In this document: positions 48,751 to 59,245 of the stretch, one piece after another
Layout of the letters: every line of letters begins with the position of its first letter
How positions within the stretch are numbered: the first letter of the stretch is position 1
NCBI GenBank assembly: GCA_965153355.1
Contig: OZ231127.1
Span: 41,540,001-41,604,000, forward strand
DNA: 64,000 nt
DNA from: Flaccisagitta enflata
Taxonomy: Eukaryota > Chaetognatha > Sagittoidea > Aphragmophora
Direction: 5' to 3'
The notes under the pieces: model-generated
Database searches by the model: none
Told to the model about the DNA's origin: nothing
The model's input: only the letters and a program-made list of their open reading frames with translations
Program-made: the position numbers and the translations under genes

Positions 48751-51200
48751 AAGGGGATAGGAGATTCTTGAAAAAAATACTGTTTTGAGAATGGATCCCT
48801 GGCTACCCAAAAAACATGTGAGTAGGTCCCAGATATGATGTTTGAAACTTTCCTGAGCTTAATTCGTTGTAAAAAACCCCGCGATCAGCTCAAAAAACCA
48901 ATTTCGCGATATTTTTTGGCGTTTTTGTTAATTTCTTAAAAAGAAAATTGCAAAATAAGTATCTAAACATTTTTTTTTCAGCATTACAGCTAGTCATCTT
49001 GTCTGAGTTGTTAAAAGGAACTTGCCAGCCAAAAAGTAAGAAGACAAAATTTTCAAAATCTGTAAAAAAATGAAATTTAAGTACAATCAAACCACGTTTA
49101 TAGTAAGGAAATCAAGTTTTTTTGTATTTTAACCTTTTTTGTTTGTCAGTCTATTGGCCTCTGCTTCTCTCTTAATCTCCTTCCTTTCTCCTGCTTTCCA
49201 AGCCATCATTGTCAGACTTGTGCTCAAAACAAGTTCAGATCTTGCATTTGGTAACAAGGGAGCTAACATGTTGAAAGACAAGGAGCTGAAGGTCAAACAA
49301 AAGGAAGTTCATGAAATTGAAGCAAATTGGTCAAAAAATCAAAAGGAGATTATAGATCCAAATTGGCATTGACAGACACTGAAGCAGACAAGCTGGCAAG
49401 AGATATGGCCAAGAATAAACTGATTTCCTTGTGTGTGCAAAACGGAACAAAGCACAAGTACATTGCACCACTCTCATCTCAAGCTGAGGTTAAAAAGTGC
49501 TATGACAGAATCAAAAAACTGAGTGAGCAGGATCAGTTGGCCATTTTGCGCAGGGAAGTGAAGTTGAAAAAAACCATGTTTTCAAAAATGCCACGTGATT
49601 TTGTCTATTTCAAGCAGTACAATATCACTGCCAAACAAATGTACAAAAAAAATATGCTTGCCTTGCACATGGTTGACCCATCTGACCAAGAAATTATAAC
49701 TGTGGAAGATATCTATGTTGTTTTTGAGTCAGTGAGAAATCAGTCTGCCAATAAGCAGGCCAAGAGATCTAGGGCACCTTCGGAGGAGCCTCTGAGAGAC
49801 TTCAGTTAGCCATTACAAGAAGAAGAATCTGTTATCACATTGCAGGAAGATGGCTGGAATCTTGGATTGGTGCAATCATATGATCTGCAACAAGATAGCA
49901 TTTGCGTGCAAGCGCTTGCCACACTGAAAACGAGAGCAAAAGATGATCAAGGGAAAACATATTGGATCTATCCCAATGAGGAAGTTGTTGATGACTTTGA
50001 AAGGAAGCACATCCTTGAAATCAGACCTTTGGTTACTCTGGCAAAAAATGTCAAAAGGAAAGATTTGGTTTTTGCACTTCTCAATTGTGAGATCATTGAA
50101 GCTATGTGGGGACAACTGATTGGCTCAAATGGGTCAGAGTAATGTTTGAAGGTGCCATCTACTTATATCATAGAACACAGTATTTAGTGTTCTTTGAGAG
50201 AGCTCTTTGGTTTCAAAAAGGTTTTAGTTTGGCAAAACAATTGTTCAATGTTATGATCCATTTTCAAAAAAGCTTGCATATGAAACGGTCTTATAATTTG
50301 ATGTTCCACCCCCACACTCTGCACTCAGATTTTTCCAATCATTCATTTTATATGGCATTTTCCCTTAACCATTTATGGCCAACTCAGCCTGATGAGCCTG
50401 CCCAAAACGGATCATTTGTTAGACTAAAATTTATCATGGCTGGAAGCTAGTGTCACTTGAAAGTAATGCTTAGTTACAGATATTGACATGTTTTTTAGAC
50501 TTTTATTTATCTAAATGTTATCATTCAATTGGATATAGTTTTACTTGCATTAGCTACCTCCAAAAACATATTCATATTATTTGCTCATTCAATTTTTTTG
50601 TTTGATTTTCGTATTCACTATTCAGAATTGTTAGTCAGCTGCATATCAGATTGACACTATTTTTTACCTTCTCAATTGTTATATGTAATTTTGGTTTTCA
50701 AATGATAGTTTATGCGATTACACATTTCTAAATGCACTAAAGATATTTTTTGAACAATTTTTCTTTGTTCTTATTTCAATCAATGAGATTAAAATGGAGT
50801 CTTTTAACATAAAAGTCAGTGAGACAAAATTGTTTTCAATATGTTCCAGAAAGATTGCTAATTTTCCTTATTTTGACTAGATTTTGCTATGATTAGATAA
50901 GGTACTATTTTTGAAATGGACAGAAATACAGCTCATGCTTAGGGCTGCTTTAGAAAAATAAAAAGAATAAGTTTAGATAAGTATTATAAAGTTAGAATTA
51001 GGAATTTCAAGCAAATTACCTCATATTTGCTATGAAAAATGCCCGAAATATGGTTATTTTCGTTTTTTGGCTATATCGCGGGTTTTTTTTTCAAGCCAGA
51101 GCCCCCAAATTGATGCAAACCTTCATATTTTGGGTCTACTCAGCCAAAAAAAAGGTAGCCAGCTCAATTCGTTACAGTCACTATCACTCATACTGGCCTA
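48751..51200 (+). mobile_element. 2450-bp DNA transposon inserted in the XK-related-like gene
   Basis: Bounded by perfect 8-bp duplications CTGAAGAT. The ends are imperfect inverted repeats: AAGGGGATAGGAG at the left against TAGGCCAGTATGAG at the right, read inward. Similarity continues for about 170 bases (CTGGCTACC, GAGTAGGTCC against GAGTAGACCC, CGCGATATTTTTTGGC against the GGCTATATCGCG region). An 8-bp duplication fits hAT, P or Merlin superfamilies. The ORF inside is not a transposase I recognise, so the superfamily is left open. Both strands outside the ORF are AT-rich. Confidence 0.85.
49139..50142 (+). pseudogene. Transposon-borne ORF, broken by one frameshift and one stop
   Basis: About 330 codons of protein-like sequence. 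An N-terminal part (49139 to about 49345, hydrophobic start then QKEVHEIEANWSKNQK) continues after a frame change near the A-run at 49333-49345. The second part runs LALTDTEADKLARDM ... PRDFVYFKQYNITAKQMYKK ... TVEDIYVVFE. An in-frame TAG at 49807-49809 is followed in the same frame by EDGWNLGLVQSYDL ... GKTYWIYPNEE ... IRPLVTLAKNVKRKDLVFALL, ending at 50142. No catalytic DDE triad, zinc finger or known domain is evident. It is the only coding content of the 2450-bp element, so it probably belongs to it. The hydrophobic start codes from a non-ATG codon, and a 5' exon may be missing. Confidence 0.55.
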
Positions 51201-54200
51201 CTGAAGATTGTTAAGACAACCGATGAGAACACCCATCTCCACACGCTCCTCCTTCTCCTCCTTCTCCTCCTTCTCCTCCTTTTCCCTCTTCTCCTCGACA
51301 TTTCTTTCCTCGGGTATCTGGAGATTGTCATGAAGACTGATGAGCTCACCCATCTCCTCAAACTCCTCCTTCCCCTCCTTCTCCAACTTGTCCATCTTCT
51401 CTATCTCCTCAATCTCTTCTTCTCTCTCCTTCTCCTCCTCAACATGTCTTTCCTTCATCGGCAGCTGGAGATTGTCGTGACGACTGATGAGTTCACCTAT
51501 CGCCTCAATGTCCTCCTGTTCCATCTCCATCATCTCCGCTTCTCTCTTCTCCTCCACCTCTCTAACCTCCTCAGCTGGCTGAATATTGTCACGATAGGTG
51601 GTGAACTTACCTTCCACATCACCTTTCTGCTTCTCCAGCTCTTCCTCCTCCTCCTCCTCTATCCCCTCAATTTCCTTCAATGTCTCCTTTCTCTCCTTCT
51701 CAGCCTTCTCCTCAAGCGATGGGAAGGTTGTAGCACAGGCGTTCAAATCGTACAGCTCACCATTCATCTCCTCCATCTCCTCAATCACCTCCATCTCTTC
51801 CATCTCCTCCATCTCTTCCATCCCTTCCATCTCTTCCATCTTATCAGTCACCTCCATCTCTTTCATCTCTTCCATCTCTTCCATCTTCTCCTTCCTCCTC
51901 TCCTCAACCTCTCTTTCCTCCTCAGCTGACCGGCGGCTGTCAACACAAGTGTTCAGGTCACCCATCTCCAAATCCCTCTCACCCTCATCCTTTTCCCCAA
52001 TTTCCTCCATCTCCTCCCTTCTCCTCTCCTCGGCCTTTTTTTCCTCGTCAGACAGTAAGAGGTCATTGAGATGCTTGTTGATGGCATTTCGCCAATCAGG
52101 GCGACAGTAACAACACAAGCTGGTAATTCTTTCGAGGACAAAGACAGTGGCAGAGAGGATCGGAGTGTTGACCTTAGCTAAGTTAAGACCAGAAAAGATG
52201 AGGAGGCCAAGGAGGAAGTGGGCGCAAAAACAAAACATGACCATGCGGAAAGAATGATAACCAAGATAGCTGCGTGAAATATAGAGGTTGCAAGTATCAT
52301 GACGGCCATCCTCTTTGTAATCCAAGTACCCTGTGGCACATGTAAGGATAAATACTAGGCAAGCGGCATGCAACAGAAAATGAATCATGACGCAAATGAT
52401 TCGCCAACAATTACCGCGAAGAAAGGGACTAGTACAAGGTCTACACAAGACAAAAATCGTGAATACTGCCGCTGCCAGATTGATGGCGGAGAAATTCAAA
52501 ATGTGTTGGATTTTCCATTTGGATGGATTTTCCATTTCCGGATATTCCATATGGAAAAACCTCCATTGCATTGTTGCGCCAAGAATTGCTGTGGTTAGCA
52601 GAGAAGCGATGGGCGCAAGTGAAGCTAATGGTGGATGCCTCGGATGGATCCAATCTTTGCGGCGATTTTTGGCGACAAAACTCAGGACTGAGGATATGAT
52701 CGTGATTGTGGACGTTGCGATGGAGAAATGCTGAATTGGTGATAATTCTTGCACCACAGGCGCCCTACAGTAATATAATCATACTTATTGCACCTGTCTG
52801 TTTATCTGTATGTCATGACAACAAGGCACATTTTGTTGTAAAGATTCTGCAGAATAAATAAATCAGATAAATGGAATAAATGACGTATTTTGAATTATCT
52901 AAAAGTAGAATAAATGATACCTGTATTCAAAGTTGGTTTGTCCAAAATAATCATAGCTAGATTTGAGATTTTTTAGTTGATATCTTTGAAATATCATAGT
53001 ATCAAAGTATTTCAGCTAGATGGTTCTGAGGCCGCTCAAATGAAAGAGTTTTTGAAGCTCTTCAAAACCATCATTGATTTCAATGGTTTGTCTTTTTAGT
53101 CGCGTACACGCGACTCTATGGCCCGCATTGAATATAATTATTTAAAGTCATTTTAAGTCATTTTAAGTCATCTTAAGTCATTTTAAGTCAGTCTAAGTCA
53201 TCTTGAATTATTTCAAGTTACTTCAAGTCAATCTAAGTCATTTTAAGTCACTCTAAATCCCTTTTAGTGACATTGTCAAAATGAAATTTTGTCATAGTAA
53301 GTCATTTCAAGTTAGTCTTAGTCAATTTTAAAACTTTTTTAAGTCTTTTTCAGTCATTTAAATTCACTTAACGTCATTCCGAATCGTTTTGTCATTTCTT
53401 AACTTTAAACTGGTGGGTTTCAAGGCTTTTATAGAAACTGGTGCTTTTCAAAGCTTGAACTGAAAATGGTGGGTTTTGAAGGCTGATTTTGAAGCGGGTG
53501 GGTTTCAAGGTTTGAATTGAAACTAGTGGGTTTCAAGGCTTGAATTGAAACTGGTGGGTTCAAAGGCTTGATTTGAAACTAGTGGGTTTCAAGGCTGAAA
53601 ATGACAGTGGTGGGTTTCAACGCTTGAATTGAAACTGAGGGGTTGCAAGGCTTTAATTGAAATTTGAGGGTCTCAAGACTTGAATTGAAACTGATGGGTT
53701 TTTAGGGCTGAAATTGAAACTGGTGGGTTTCAAGGCTTGAATTTAAACTGGAGGGTTTTAAGGCTTGATTTAAAACTGTTGGGCTTGAATATTTAATTGA
53801 GACTGGGAGCGTTTAGAGGCTTGAATTGAAACTGGTGAGTTCCAAGGCTTCAATCAAGACTGGTGAGTTTAAAGCCTTGAATTGAAACTGTAGGGTCTTA
53901 AGGCTTGAATTGAAACTGGTGGGTTTCAAGGCTTTAATTGAAACGGGTAAGTTAGGTCAATGAAACTATTTACATCCCGCACGCGACTTATAGGTGTTGG
54001 CCTTGTTTAGTTACTGAACAATCCTTTTTAGTCGCGTGCACGCGACTCTACAACCCACTCTGTCAGTCTGTTGGTCTGTCGGTCGGTCTATCGGTAACGC
54101 TTTGCTTTTTTTCGTGGTTTCACGTCATTTTAAGTAATTTTAAGTTATTTTAAATTAATCAATTTAAATTTAGTTTCTGAGTCTTTTAGTATTTAAGTCT

Positions 54201-56380
54201 TTTGGTCTCATTGTCTTAACAACCCCACGCGATTCTAGGGTGTTGGCCTTGTTTTCTTTGGCCACTGTTAAGCAGGGCCAATGTCATCAAAAATATTTGC
54301 GCTAGACGAACCACCTGTCACGAAATTGCCTTGCTCCGAACTGGATGTTGATCCACTGCGTTGCTATCTGAGGCGCAGATTCCAGGACTACTTCACCTAC
54401 AGTAGATGTCGTCTAGACTTGGAAATGCGGGGGAATTCATTACAGGAAGACAAATAAACTTAAGAGACTGATATTTGGAATATCAACTAATAAAAGGATG
54501 CTTTATTGCCCATGGGTGTTGGTTGCCATGGAAACATATTTCCATGTATTTACGCTAAAGTATCAATTTTTTGAGAAATTTTTTTAGGGAACATTGTTTA
54601 AAATAAAATTTGCTACAACTTTCCCACAGTATGTTCTGTAAGAATATCGCTGGTTTGGCGGTTGCTAGGGAGCATCACAGGGCTGTCACACATAGTTACG
54701 CTCCATAGCAACGGCTAAACGAGCAATATTCTTACAGAACATACTGTGGGAAAGTTGTGGCAAATTTTATTTTAAACAATGTTCCCTAAAAAAATTTCTC
54801 AAAATATTGATACTTTAGCGTGAATACATGAAAATGTGTTTCCATAGCAACCAACAATCATGGGCAACAAAGCATCCTTTTATTAGTTTATATTCAAAGT
54901 ATCAGTCTCTTAAGTAAATTTGTCTTCCTGTAATGAATTCCCCCGTATTTCCAAGTCTAGACGACATCTACTGTATCTTGAGGATTTCAACAACGTCTTT
55001 GATCCTGAAAGAAGAATTTGACAAATAACGGGATAACGAGGGAAGTCGTTTTAACCTAGTCCAATACAAAGGGGAGAAACATTCATTGATGTTGAAAAAA
55101 AAATCAATTCAGTTTCTACAGGTTTACAGGTGTATTTCAGTTTATTGCTGTCTGTCTGTCCGTCTCCTCATGTATCACGCACATTCAACGCTGCAGTCAC
55201 TCAATCCAGCCAGGACGCATCGTTACCCAATCGGACTTGTTACTGTTCGAAACAATTTTGATGGTTGCTCTTACTCATAATTTTCATATCTAAGGCTACA
55301 GCGCTATTCGGTGTTCCCTTATGCTTCGTTTAAAAGGTTTTTAACAGTATGTGTTTTGAAGCGTTTCCCCGTTGTCAGCTTTGTTCGTTTTCTCTACATA
55401 AAAGAAGAACACTACCTCTGAATATCATTTTGGATTGATCTATTCTTGATGTTTTTGATGTTTTTTATTACAAAAAATACGCCAAAAACGTAGACGACGA
55501 TGGGTGCGAGCAAAATCGGCGACGCTATGAGCAGCAGAATTCGAATCCACTTTGGCAGAACTTGAAGAAGAGAGTCGCGGCGGCAGGACAAGTAAAGGAC
55601 AATGAAGAATTGGAAAACGCCACCGGCCGCGATCCATGTTGTTGTTAGAATGGCGAAAAGGCGCTGCGCAATTTCCTTGCTGTCAACACTGCCATAATCA
55701 TAGACGTATATTGCTTTGATTGGGATTGGATGCTTCTGCCAGTCTTTGCAGTGACGAGACATGTATTCCAGGTCATACCACGCCGTCGACTCTCCATTCA
55801 AGTTCAAAAGAACCTCAGTGACAACTTTCAATTCTTCATTTGTCAAGTCGTATTTATCTAACGTAACTTTTACCGTCTTGTTCAAATGCTCCAAATAGTA
55901 GTGACGACACTCCTCTTCATTTTCATAGATATCACGGACAGATACCCGGCTGCAAAATCTCCTCATCCACAATGCTTCTGTTCTATTCAAGGTGAATGTC
56001 GAACAGGTCATATCATACCCATAATAGCAGTCTTGCAGATCCTGGGAATCGACGTTCAAACCATTCAGTAGCGTATTTGAACAGGGTCTAAGGCCATATG
56101 CAGGAATGTCCCTCTCCTTTCCTGCCTTCAGCTGCTTTTCCTTCCAATTTTCACAATAGACATCCCTCTTTTGTCTCAAACTCTTTTGGTCTCCTGTCCC
56201 GATGTAGCGTTCGATGAAGTGTTCGCTACCAGCTCTATACTTAAAGCAGTGCTCAAAGCTACTATACTGACTGTTATGCCAATATTCATACGCGAGATAT
56301 GAGTCACTTCCAATGTCCAATAATGAAAATATAGCTCCAATGCAAAAGAAGGAAATCGCGAAAAGTTTATCGAAATTCAT
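51198..56380 (-). CDS. XK-related-like multipass membrane protein with Glu-rich repeat tail
   Basis: Proposed exons are 56380-55416 and 52764-51198. The first ends at GAG/GTAGTG with two bases of a codon; the second starts after CTGTAG with one, so the phases fit and give Arg322. The ATG at 56380 is clear; the downstream frame has none of its own near its start. The product is about 843 residues. TM1 (about 5-27) carries DIGSDSYLAYEY at 22-33, resembling the first segment of XK-related scramblases. Residues 30-235 form a large loop with eight cysteines (45, 76, 100, 118, 126, 143, 158, 211) and two N-glycosylation sites (132, 167). Further segments lie at about 240-265, 280-304, 334-353, 367-387, 409-429, 443-465 and 494-519. 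From about 560 the tail is six repeats of a GELIS.HDNLQ.PEER.VEE.RE motif with Glu/Met-rich spacers. The stop TAG belongs to an inserted transposon. XK-related proteins scramble phospholipids; function here is inferred only. The two frames could instead be separate genes. Confidence 0.65.
53096..54012 (-). mobile_element. Family A element expanded by two internal minisatellites
   Basis: Starts with the AGTCGCGTACACGCGACTC hairpin and ATGGCCCGC. About 15 copies of a 10-bp TTTTAAGTCA unit follow (53135-53350). Next come about 19 copies of a 27-28 bp unit GGGTTTCAAGGCTTGAATTG/AAACTGGT (53405-53950). It closes with CCCGCACGCGACTTATAGGT and GTTGGCCTTGTTT. At about 915 bp it is more than four times the usual length. 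Confidence 0.8.
54030..54258 (-). mobile_element. Family A element, subtype 2
   Basis: TTTAGTCGCGTGCACGCGACT hairpin, CTACAACCCACTCTGTC, GGTCGGTC core, short TTTTAAGTTA run, GTCTTAACAACCCCACGCGA and GGTGTTGGCCTTG. Confidence 0.75.
54400..54973. mobile_element. 574-bp near-perfect palindromic element with TA duplication
   Basis: Ends CAGTAGATGTCGTCTAGACT and AGTCTAGACGACATCTACTG are flanked by TA at 54398-54399 and 54974-54975. The two halves pair along almost their full length (about 265-bp arms), with a short central CACAGGGCTGTCACACATAG loop. No coding capacity. Confidence 0.85.
55130..55250 (+). repeat. Family B remnant
   Basis: CTGTCTGTCTGTCCGTC, CACGCACATTCAACGCTGCA and the end GCATCGTTACCCAATCGGAC with TTG. 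Confidence 0.55.
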
Positions 56381-56425
56381 AATATCTTGGATTCGGTTTT
56401 CTTACTATCCAATGGGTACAGTGTG

Positions 56426-56650
56426 GTTTTTGTTTTTGTTTTTGTTTTTGTTTTTGTTTTTGTTTTTGTTTTTGTTTTTGTTTTTGTTTTTGTTTTTGTT
56501 TTTGTTTTATTTTTTTCGTTTTTGTTTTTGTTTTTGTTTTTGTTTTTGTTTTTGTTTTTGTTTTTGTTTTTGTTTTTGTTTTTGTTTTTGTTTTTGTTTT
56601 TGATTTTGTTTCTGTTTTTGTGTTTTTGTGTTTTTGTGTTTGTGTTTCTG
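56426..56650. repeat. (TTTTTG)n array
   Basis: About 30 hexamers with a TTTATTTTTTTCG break at 56506-56519 and degenerate TGTTTTTG at the right. It lies just upstream of the XK-related-like gene start on its own strand. Confidence 0.97.
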
Positions 56651-56784
56651 TGTTTTTGGTCGTTTTTGGGTTTTTTTTTCTATTTCTTTTTAATACTTAA
56701 TGGTCTTAATGTTTTAATGTTTTTAATGTTTGTTGTTTTCATCTATAAAAACTTCATATCCAGGGGCAGTTTTTTTCGTCAGCT

Positions 56785-56932
56785 TCGTTTTTAGTCGCGG
56801 ACACGCGACTCTACACCTTGCCGTGTCGGTCCGTCGGTCCGTCCGTAACATTTTTGAAATGCGGGCGGTTTTCGCAATACTGCTCCTGCCCAACCGTCCG
56901 CGACTGGATTGCCGTGTATCCGGCCTTGTTTA
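56785..56932 (-). mobile_element. Family A element, short full-length copy
   Basis: TTTTTAGTCGCGGACACGCG hairpin, CTACACCTTGCCGTGTCGG, three GTCC units, TACTGCTCCTGCCCAACCG, TCCGCGACTGGATTGCCG and TGTATCCGGCCTTG. At about 145 bp it approaches a minimal element. Confidence 0.85.
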
Positions 56933-57412
56933 CTGCAAATCTGCTATCATGACTCAATGTTTGATAATTCTATTGAAGAAAAAAATTTCTAGAGGCACAA
57001 ATCTGAATAAAACGATAAAGGAACGATAGAACTTCGACATGTCTTCACTCACTGTATGGCCTAACGGTAGTTACTCGGAAAAAATGCCTCGGCATAGTGG
57101 CCCATACTGGGTGGTAGTATGGACCCTCCCTATCACATCCATATAAAGAGCCAAATGTTCTACTTGGAAATTAGGCCAAAATGGCCTAATATGCCCAATT
57201 CTAAGGTCATTTGGGCTCAACCATGGGATTTGTGGCTATTTTTTTGTACGACTGTATTTTTTTCTCTGAAACTAATGCCATCAAATATTTTATCACCCAT
57301 GGATACCTGCTAGGCCAAGGCAAAAAGAAATCAGGTCAAATTGACCCCGTCCATCCACCCCCTTCAAAGCTCATATCCACGACCAAACACATGGTCATAG
57401 AGTACGTAATCA

Positions 57413-57602
57413 AACAAGGCTGTATACACGGCTACCCTAGTCTTGTTTGGGTGGGCATAAACAGTGCTGGAGAAGCTCAGTAGGCATCTGGGCAGGAGCT
57501 GTATGCTCAAAAAGCTAAAAAACGCCAAAAAAGTAAAAGGGGACCGACCAACCGACGGACCGACATAGGGGCCTGTAGTTGCGTAGCACGCAACTTAAAA
57601 AC
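57413..57602 (+). mobile_element. Family A element (inside the 2.56-kb composite)
   Basis: CAAGGCTGTATACACGGCTA, TTTGGGTGGGCATAAACAG, GGGCAGGAGCTGTATG, AAAGTAAAAGGGGACCG, short core and the TTGCGTAGCACGCAAC hairpin followed by TTAAAAAC. Confidence 0.8.
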
Positions 57603-57659
57603 CTTCATTGAAATTCCAATGGCAAAGTATTTCTGTAAAAGCACTCAATGTCAGAACTT

Positions 57660-57800
57660 GTTTTTAGTTGCAAACGCGACTCTAACCTGCTATGTCAGTC
57701 ATTCAGGTAGTTTGTCAGTCTGTCAGTTGGTAATGCTTAGTATTTTTTTGGCTTTTGAGGGCATTTTTGGCATTACTGCTTTTTCCAAAAACCTTAGTTA
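57660..57800 (-). repeat. Family A remnant, subtype 2
   Basis: TTTTTAGTTGCAAACGCGACT hairpin, CTAACCTGCTATGTCAG and a CAGTCTGTCAGTTGG run. The other end is missing. Confidence 0.5.
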
Positions 57801-57805
57801 GCCTT

Positions 57806-58175
57806 TTTGGGTAGCGGCCTCAAAGGGCCAATGTCTGGTAGAACACAGGGGTGAACTTCCATACATCCATCCATCTATCTATCCATCCGTCAATCAGTCC
57901 CCCCCCTAGGTCTTGAGCCTAAGTTCAGCCTACCGAGGGCTGAAATCTCGACTTATTAGCCTGAAATCAGTCGTAACAGGTCTCAAATCATCCCTCTCAG
58001 GGCTAGAGTCCCCATTCAGATCACTGATGTGACCCTCTAACCTCTTTCTGGGATGAATGGAAATTCACCCCAGTGTTCTACTTGACATCAGACCTTTGGG
58101 GCCACTACCCTGCTCTCACCTCACATCACCTAAACACCCTGAAAAGGGCAACGGGTGCTGCTAACCATGTGTAGG
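57806..58175 (+). mobile_element. Family C-related foldback
   Basis: GGGTAGCGGCCTCAAAGGGC, GTCTGGTAGAACACAGGGGT and GAACTTCCAT are inverted at about 58060-58115 (AAATTCACCCCAGTGTTCTA, CAGACCTTTGGGGCCACTAC). The tail GGGCAACGGGTGCTGCTAAC corresponds to the family C tail GGGTACCGCTGACC. A fragment of the same relative (GGGCCGATGTCCTGTAGGAC) occurs at 28230. Confidence 0.7.
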
Positions 58176-58263
58176 CCTCGGATGTTTTGTTTATCACTGC
58201 CCCAGCCCAACCGCAATGTGATGAAGATTTGCATCTGGATAACTTTTGAAAAAACAAAACTTA

Positions 58264-58517
58264 ACAAGGTCATAAAATTTAAGTCGTGTGCGTCGGCATT
58301 TTTAAGAAGGTCAGCCAGACAGACACAGTTTTTTTTCAAGACTACATTTGAAATGGTCATTTACTCTACAAAGTTTCTTTCCTACCATTCAGATATCAGA
58401 AACATTAAAGACGCTTTAGAAAGCCTATAAAACAGTTTTGTGATGGATAGACCAACAAACGGACTAATGAACCTACCAAAAAGTAGCTTATAGAGTCGTG
58501 TTGCATGCGACTGAAAA
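58264..58517 (+). mobile_element. Family A element, subtype 3
   Basis: CAAGGTCATAAAATTTAAGT, CGTGTGCGTCGGCATTTTT, GGTCAGCCAGACAGACA, GAAATGGTCATTTACTC, AGTTTTGTGATGGATAGACC core, AAAAGTAGCTTATAGAGTCG and GTTGCATGCGACTGAAAA. Confidence 0.75.
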
Positions 58518-58599
58518 TAAAATTCACATATTGCAAAATACGAATAGAAGTGGGATTCTCACTATGATATATGGCTTACAATAACAGAAAATACAACTA

Positions 58600-58609
58600 C
58601 AACAGCAGC

Positions 58610-58696
<87 letters not shown>
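58600..58696. repeat. (CAA)n microsatellite
   Basis: About 30 CAA units. Confidence 0.96.
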
Positions 58697-58697
<1 letters not shown>

Positions 58698-59104
58698 GTT
58701 GCAAAAGCGTTAGATGGTCAGTGGTACATGTGCCTTGCTAATGAAGGTTGTGATTGAAGCTGAGGGAGGGAGCGGGGCAGCAACCCCAAAGGGTTCAATG
58801 ACCCATTCTTTCACACATATGGGGAATTTTATCCTTCTCCTTCTTGATTCTCCTCTAGAATTAAGGCCTTCAAGCAGCAATTTAAGCCTTCAAGCTGCGA
58901 TTTGGGCTTTGAGGCTTGAATTGGGCCACAAGGTTGGGATTTGGGCTTTGAGGTTAGGATTTGGGCCTCAAGGCTGGTATTTGAGCTTTGAGGCTGGTAT
59001 TTGGGCCTTGAATTTGAGACAGGGGGGGTGGATGAGGAGAAGGAGAAAATTCCCCATATGTGTGAAAACACAGGTCATTAACTGCCTCAGAGCTGCTGCC
59101 CCAG
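58697..59104 (-). mobile_element. Family C foldback element
   Basis: GTTGCAAAAGCGTTAGATGG, GGTACATGTGCCTTGC, GGGCAGCAACCCCAAAGGGT, ATTCTTTCACACATATGGGG, units of GGGCTTTGAGGCTGGTATTT and the complement of the start ending GAGCTGCTGCCCC. It is flanked on both sides by CAA arrays. Confidence 0.75.
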
Positions 59105-59106
59105 AA

Positions 59107-59184
<78 letters not shown>

Positions 59185-59245
59185 CTACAACTACAACAAC
59201 AGCAACAACAACAACAACAACAATAACCATAACAACAACAACAAT
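59105..59245. repeat. (CAA)n microsatellite
   Basis: About 28 CAA units, then CTACAA/AACAGC variants. Confidence 0.95.

Larger units (their letters stand above)
52765..55415 (-). other. Proposed 2.65-kb intron of the XK-related-like gene
   Basis: Begins GTAGTG and ends TATTACTGTAG on the minus strand. It contains family A elements (53096-54012, 54030-54258), a TA-flanked foldback (54400-54973) and a family B remnant (55130-55245). No other coding sequence is seen in it. Confidence 0.6.
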
